Positions 61,503 to 64,000 of a stretch of DNA of 64,000 nt are shown here, piece after piece (the first letter of the stretch is position 1; each line of letters begins with the position of its first letter). The translations under genes were made by a program, and so were the position numbers. Below the pieces are notes generated by a model that saw only the letters and a program-made list of their open reading frames with translations, searched no databases and was not told where the DNA came from. Source of the stretch: Atlantibacter subterraneus. GTDB lineage: Bacteria > Pseudomonadota > Gammaproteobacteria > Enterobacterales > Enterobacteriaceae. Location of the stretch: the NCBI RefSeq assembly GCF_027853245.1, contig NZ_JAPTZM010000002.1; one strand, given 5' to 3'.

Positions 61503-61518
61503 GGTGATTAAGATCACT
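61503..61518. promoter_or_regulatory. Candidate CRP site between the PTS operon and the maturase gene
   Basis: GTGA-N6-TCAC (GTGATTAAGATCAC at 61504-61517) keeps both inner half-sites of the CRP consensus, with AAAGG and TTT flanks. It is centred 46 bases before the maturase start and about 124 before the PTS start. Catabolite control of a sugar operon would be expected. Confidence 0.6.
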
Positions 61519-61556
61519 TTCGCGCGTTGGCATACCCACTTCAGGACGGGACGAGT

Positions 61557-62771
61557 ATGAAAAAAGCATTCCACCTTATGGCGAAACCCGTCAGCTACCA
61601 GTGCAATATCGCCTGCGACTATTGTTTCTACCTGGAAAAAGAACAGGGCACGCTGAAGCCTAAAAAACCCGCGCGCCATATGGATGACGATACCCTGCGC
61701 CGCTACGTTAAACAGTACATTGAGGCCAACCCGGCGCAGGAAGTGGAATTTACCTGGCAGGGCGGCGAACCAACGCTGGCCGGGCTGGATTTTTATCAAA
61801 AAGCGCTGGCCTGGCAGAAACAGTTCGCAGGCGGGAAAACCATCCGCAACAGTATGCAAACCAACGGCGTGCTGATTGACGATCAATGGGCGGAATTTCT
61901 GGCACGTAACCAGTTTCTGGTTGGGTTATCGGTCGATGGCCCCGCCTGGCTGCACGATCGCTATCGCAAAACGCGCGGCGGAAAGTCGGTGTTTGATAAG
62001 GTGGTGCAGGCTATGGCGGTGATGCAAAAACACCGCGTCGAGGTGAACGTGCTGACGGTGGTGAACAATGCCACTGCCGAAGCGCCGCTGGAGATTTATC
62101 GGTTTATCACCGAAGAGCTGGGTGCCAGACACGTACAGTTTATCCCGGCGGTGGAGCAACGCCCGGTTCATGAGAAGTACGGCGAGCTGCTGTACCCACA
62201 AAAAACCGGGGCGGTGACCGAGTGGTCAGTCAGCGGCGAGCAGTGGGGCGCGTTTATCAATACCGTTTTTGACTACTGGGTGCGCCGCGACGTTGGCCGC
62301 GTCTACGTTCAACTGTTTGATAGCGCGCTGGCCGCCTGGTTTGGAGAAAAGCCGTCGCTGTGCGTGATGCAGTCGACCTGCGGTTTCGGGCTGGTAGTGG
62401 AGCAGAACGGCGATATTTACAGCTGTGACCACTATGTCTATCCGGAGCACCGGCTGGGCAATCTGCGCAGCGATAATCTGGCGGCGCTGGCGGGCGGCAA
62501 GCAGCAGCGTAAGTTCGGGATGATGAAAGCGCAGGTGTCGTCGCTATGCCAGCAGTGTGAATGGCGCTTCGCCTGTCACGGCGGCTGCCCGAAGCACCGC
62601 ATCCGCCAGGTGGGCGATCGCTGGCATAACCATCTTTGCGCGGGGTATAAGGCGATGTTCAGCCATATGGATCCGTATATGCGCTTTATGGCCAATCAGA
62701 TCCGCCATCAGCAGCCTCCCGCCGCCATTATGGATGTCGCCGCCACCCTCGCCGCACAACAAAAATCTTAA
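61557..62771 (+). CDS. Anaerobic sulfatase-maturating enzyme (radical SAM/SPASM)
   Basis: This 404-residue enzyme turns the active-site cysteine of a sulfatase into formylglycine without oxygen. The radical-SAM motif CNIACDYC is at Cys16, Cys20 and Cys23; TWQGGEPTLAG carries the GGE motif. The SPASM region has the cysteines for two more [4Fe-4S] clusters (STCGFGLVVEQNGDIYSCDHYVYP; SLCQQCEWRFACHGGCPKHR). Relatives are AslB, YidF and clostridial anSME. The ATG at 61557 follows GGGACGAG. Divergent from the PTS-sulfatase operon, its client is almost certainly the sulfatase at 58055-59815. Confidence 0.94.
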   Translation: MKKAFHLMAKPVSYQCNIACDYCFYLEKEQGTLKPKKPARHMDDDTLRRYVKQYIEANPAQEVEFTWQGGEPTLAGLDFYQKALAWQKQFAGGKTIRNSMQTNGVLIDDQWAEFLARNQFLVGLSVDGPAWLHDRYRKTRGGKSVFDKVVQAMAVMQKHRVEVNVLTVVNNATAEAPLEIYRFITEELGARHVQFIPAVEQRPVHEKYGELLYPQKTGAVTEWSVSGEQWGAFINTVFDYWVRRDVGRVYVQLFDSALAAWFGEKPSLCVMQSTCGFGLVVEQNGDIYSCDHYVYPEHRLGNLRSDNLAALAGGKQQRKFGMMKAQVSSLCQQCEWRFACHGGCPKHRIRQVGDRWHNHLCAGYKAMFSHMDPYMRFMANQIRHQQPPAAIMDVAATLAAQQKS

Positions 62772-62793
62772 CGCGCCTTACGGGCGCGTTTTC
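62771..62793 (+). terminator. Terminator of the maturase gene
   Basis: ACGCGCC and GGCGCGT pair around a five-base loop and are followed by TTTTCC. The stem starts on the last base of the stop codon. Confidence 0.8.
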
Positions 62794-62838
62794 CGTGACG
62801 CAATCTACACTTAGAAAAAAACGTCTAAGGAAATCTCT

Positions 62839-63369
62839 ATGCGCATTCTCCCGATCATCACTACCGTCGCCGTCGCGTTTCTGGTTGTTGCCTGTAGTTC
62901 CCCTACCCCGCCGAAAGGCGTCACCGTGGTGGAGAACTTCGACGCGAAGCGTTATCTGGGCAAATGGTATGAAATCGCCCGCTTCGACCACAGCTTCGAA
63001 CGCGGTTTAGATCAGGTCACCGCCACGTACAGCACCATGGATGACGGCGGGATCCAGGTGATTAACCGTGGATTTAATCCCGATCGCGGTAAGTGGCAAC
63101 AGAGCATCGGCAAAGCGTACTTCACCGGATCGCCGGATCGCGCTGCACTTAAGGTGTCGTTCTTTGGACCGTTTTATGGCGGGTATAACGTGATTGCGCT
63201 GGATAAAGATTATCAACACGCGCTGGTTTGCGGGCCGGATCGCGACTATCTGTGGATCTTATCCCGTACGCCAACCATCAGCGACGAGGTTAAACAGCAG
63301 ATGTTAAGCGCCGCGATCCGGCAGGGCTTTAAAGTTGAAAAGCTGATTTGGGTCAGACAGAAGCCTTAA
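62839..63369 (+). CDS. blc: Outer-membrane lipoprotein Blc (bacterial lipocalin)
   Basis: Blc is a lipocalin anchored to the outer membrane that binds lysophospholipids and is induced in stationary phase. The 176-residue protein has a lipobox LVVAC (Cys19), the lipocalin signature KRYLGKWYEIARFDHSFERG and RDYLWILSRTP at the last strands. E. coli Blc has 177 residues. AAGGAAA lies before the ATG. Its stop overlaps that of convergent gdx by four bases, as in E. coli. Confidence 0.97.
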   Translation: MRILPIITTVAVAFLVVACSSPTPPKGVTVVENFDAKRYLGKWYEIARFDHSFERGLDQVTATYSTMDDGGIQVINRGFNPDRGKWQQSIGKAYFTGSPDRAALKVSFFGPFYGGYNVIALDKDYQHALVCGPDRDYLWILSRTPTISDEVKQQMLSAAIRQGFKVEKLIWVRQKP

Positions 63370-63683
63370 TGGGTGCTGAGCTTAAGGCCGATAATGCCCG
63401 CCACGATCAGCGCCAGGCTGAGTATGCGTGCAGGGCTGGTGGATTCGCCTAACAGCACCATCCCGGTAATGGCGGCCCCGACGGCACCAATGCCGGTCCA
63501 CACCGCATACGCGGTGCCGGTCGGCAGCGTTTTCATCGCCCATGACAGCAGCACGATGCTAACGATCATCGCGGTAACGGTAATGATACTGGGGGTTAAT
63601 CGGCTAAAACCGTGGGTGTACTTCAGGCCAACCGCCCACACGACTTCCAGCAGGCCAGCAATCAGTAGAATAATCCAGGACAT
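63366..63683 (-). CDS. gdx: Guanidinium exporter Gdx (SugE)
   Basis: Gdx is a small multidrug-resistance family dual-topology transporter that exchanges guanidinium for protons. The 105-residue protein has four helices. The Glu of helix 1 is present (IAGLLEVVWAVGLKY, Glu13), and the family stretches PTGTAYAVWTGIGAVG and LIVAGIIGLKL follow. The start at 63683 (MSWIILLIAG) matches E. coli; a longer frame runs back into the leader. A guanidine-II riboswitch precedes it. Confidence 0.96.
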   Translation of the reverse strand: MSWIILLIAGLLEVVWAVGLKYTHGFSRLTPSIITVTAMIVSIVLLSWAMKTLPTGTAYAVWTGIGAVGAAITGMVLLGESTSPARILSLALIVAGIIGLKLSTH

Positions 63684-63697
63684 AACGGTCTCCATAG

Positions 63698-63745
63698 TGC
63701 GGGGCCGTCCCCTGATGAACAAACGCTAACGGGTCGTCCCGTCAG
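63698..63745 (-). promoter_or_regulatory. Guanidine-II (mini-ykkC) riboswitch of gdx
   Basis: The gdx leader holds two short hairpins, the hallmark of this class. P1 is ACGGG-ACGA-CCCGT (63742-63729) and P2 is GGGG-ACGG-CCCC (63712-63701), both with ACGR loops. P2 ends 17 bases before the start, next to the ATGGAG ribosome binding site. Guanidinium binding joins the loops and opens the start, so gdx is made when its substrate accumulates. Confidence 0.93.
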
Positions 63746-63950
63746 GTATCGGTAAGAGTGGCATATCATCCTCATCCTTGCAGCCAAAATCAACTAATTT
63801 ACTTTAAGTTACGTTAACCCCCCTATTTAACGCCAGAATTAGCGGAATATCTCAGCGTAACTCGCTGGTTAATTTTTAGGATTATTCTTTATGATGCACT
63901 AACGCGTCCAGGAGGCTAGTACATAGCCGCAGAGTATTCAGAAATCATGT

Positions 63951-64000
63951 ATGCCTAAAATTTTAGTGATAGACCGTTGTTACTACAGCCGTACAGGTTT
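63951..64000 (+). CDS. Start of a LuxR/receiver-type regulator (partial)
   Basis: The last 50 bases open with ATG and encode MPKILVIDRCYYSRTG, then leave the window. The start ILVIDRCYYSRTG resembles receiver-like N-termini of enterobacterial LuxR-type regulators. Some enterobacteria carry a LuxR-type gene, ecnR, beside the entericidin genes that follow gdx; this may be it. No good ribosome binding site is visible. The gap 63746-63950 shows nothing else apart from the expected gdx promoter. Confidence 0.45.
   Translation, partial: MPKILVIDRCYYSRTG

Overview
The window is chromosomal DNA of a gammaproteobacterium of the family Enterobacteriaceae. Almost every core protein is close to its E. 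coli counterpart as I recall it, and long runs of genes keep the E. coli order: ytfL-ytfK-ytfJ-cysQ-cpdB, cycA-fklB-ytfB, rpsF-priB-rpsR-rplI, rlmB-rnr-nsrR-purA-yjeT-hflC-hflK-hflX-hfq-miaA-mutL-amiB-tsaE-nnr/queG, orn/rsgA-psd-mscM, epmA/frdABCD and blc/gdx. The genus cannot be fixed from the sequence. The ula operon, yjfIJKLMC, yjeM and ampC are missing from their E. coli places. A chemoreceptor gene implies a motile lineage, such as an Enterobacter- or Kosakonia-like bacterium rather than Klebsiella pneumoniae.

Layout. Bases 1-8500 hold small-molecule and stress genes: the ytfL end, ytfK, ytfJ, cysQ, cpdB, a redox HxlR regulator with qorB, an AraC regulator with the transporter ytfF, and the nitrosative-repair gene ytfE behind an NsrR operator. 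Bases 8500-14350 carry cycA, fklB, ytfB, an EamA transporter and the S6-PriB-S18-L9 operon with its autoregulatory leader. Bases 14350-18700 hold three small YhcN/DUF1471 proteins, the esterase yjfP and a methyl-accepting chemotaxis protein. Bases 18700-37600 hold the RNA and DNA maintenance superoperon, including nsrR, the repressor of ytfE.

Bases 37580-38080 hold two tRNA-Gly(GCC) genes flanked by three perfect same-strand DnaA boxes, matching the place of E. coli datA, the DnaA titration locus. Next to them (38246-43185) is a glycyl-radical cassette: a DeoR regulator, a YbiW-type enzyme, its YbiY-type activase and divergent fsaA. One perfect FNR box lies about 41 bp from the predicted start of both transcripts.

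Bases 43200-55560 return to core genes (orn, rsgA, psd, mscM, epmA, frdABCD). They are interrupted at 49700-50740 by an AT-rich pair: a lysozyme-like protein without a signal peptide, directly coupled to a three-helix membrane protein. It looks like a toxin-immunity pair.

Bases 55600-62790, where many relatives carry ampC, hold a probable six-gene operon: PTS permease, cytoplasmic sulfatase, aldose epimerase, RpiR regulator and two DUF202 membrane proteins. A divergent radical-SAM sulfatase-maturating enzyme completes the set. I read this as uptake of a sulfated sugar by the PTS followed by desulfation in the cytoplasm; it is the best candidate here for an undescribed pathway. The window closes with blc, the guanidinium exporter gdx under a guanidine-II riboswitch, and the start of a LuxR/receiver-type regulator. 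No insertion sequence, prophage, integrase or CRISPR array was seen.
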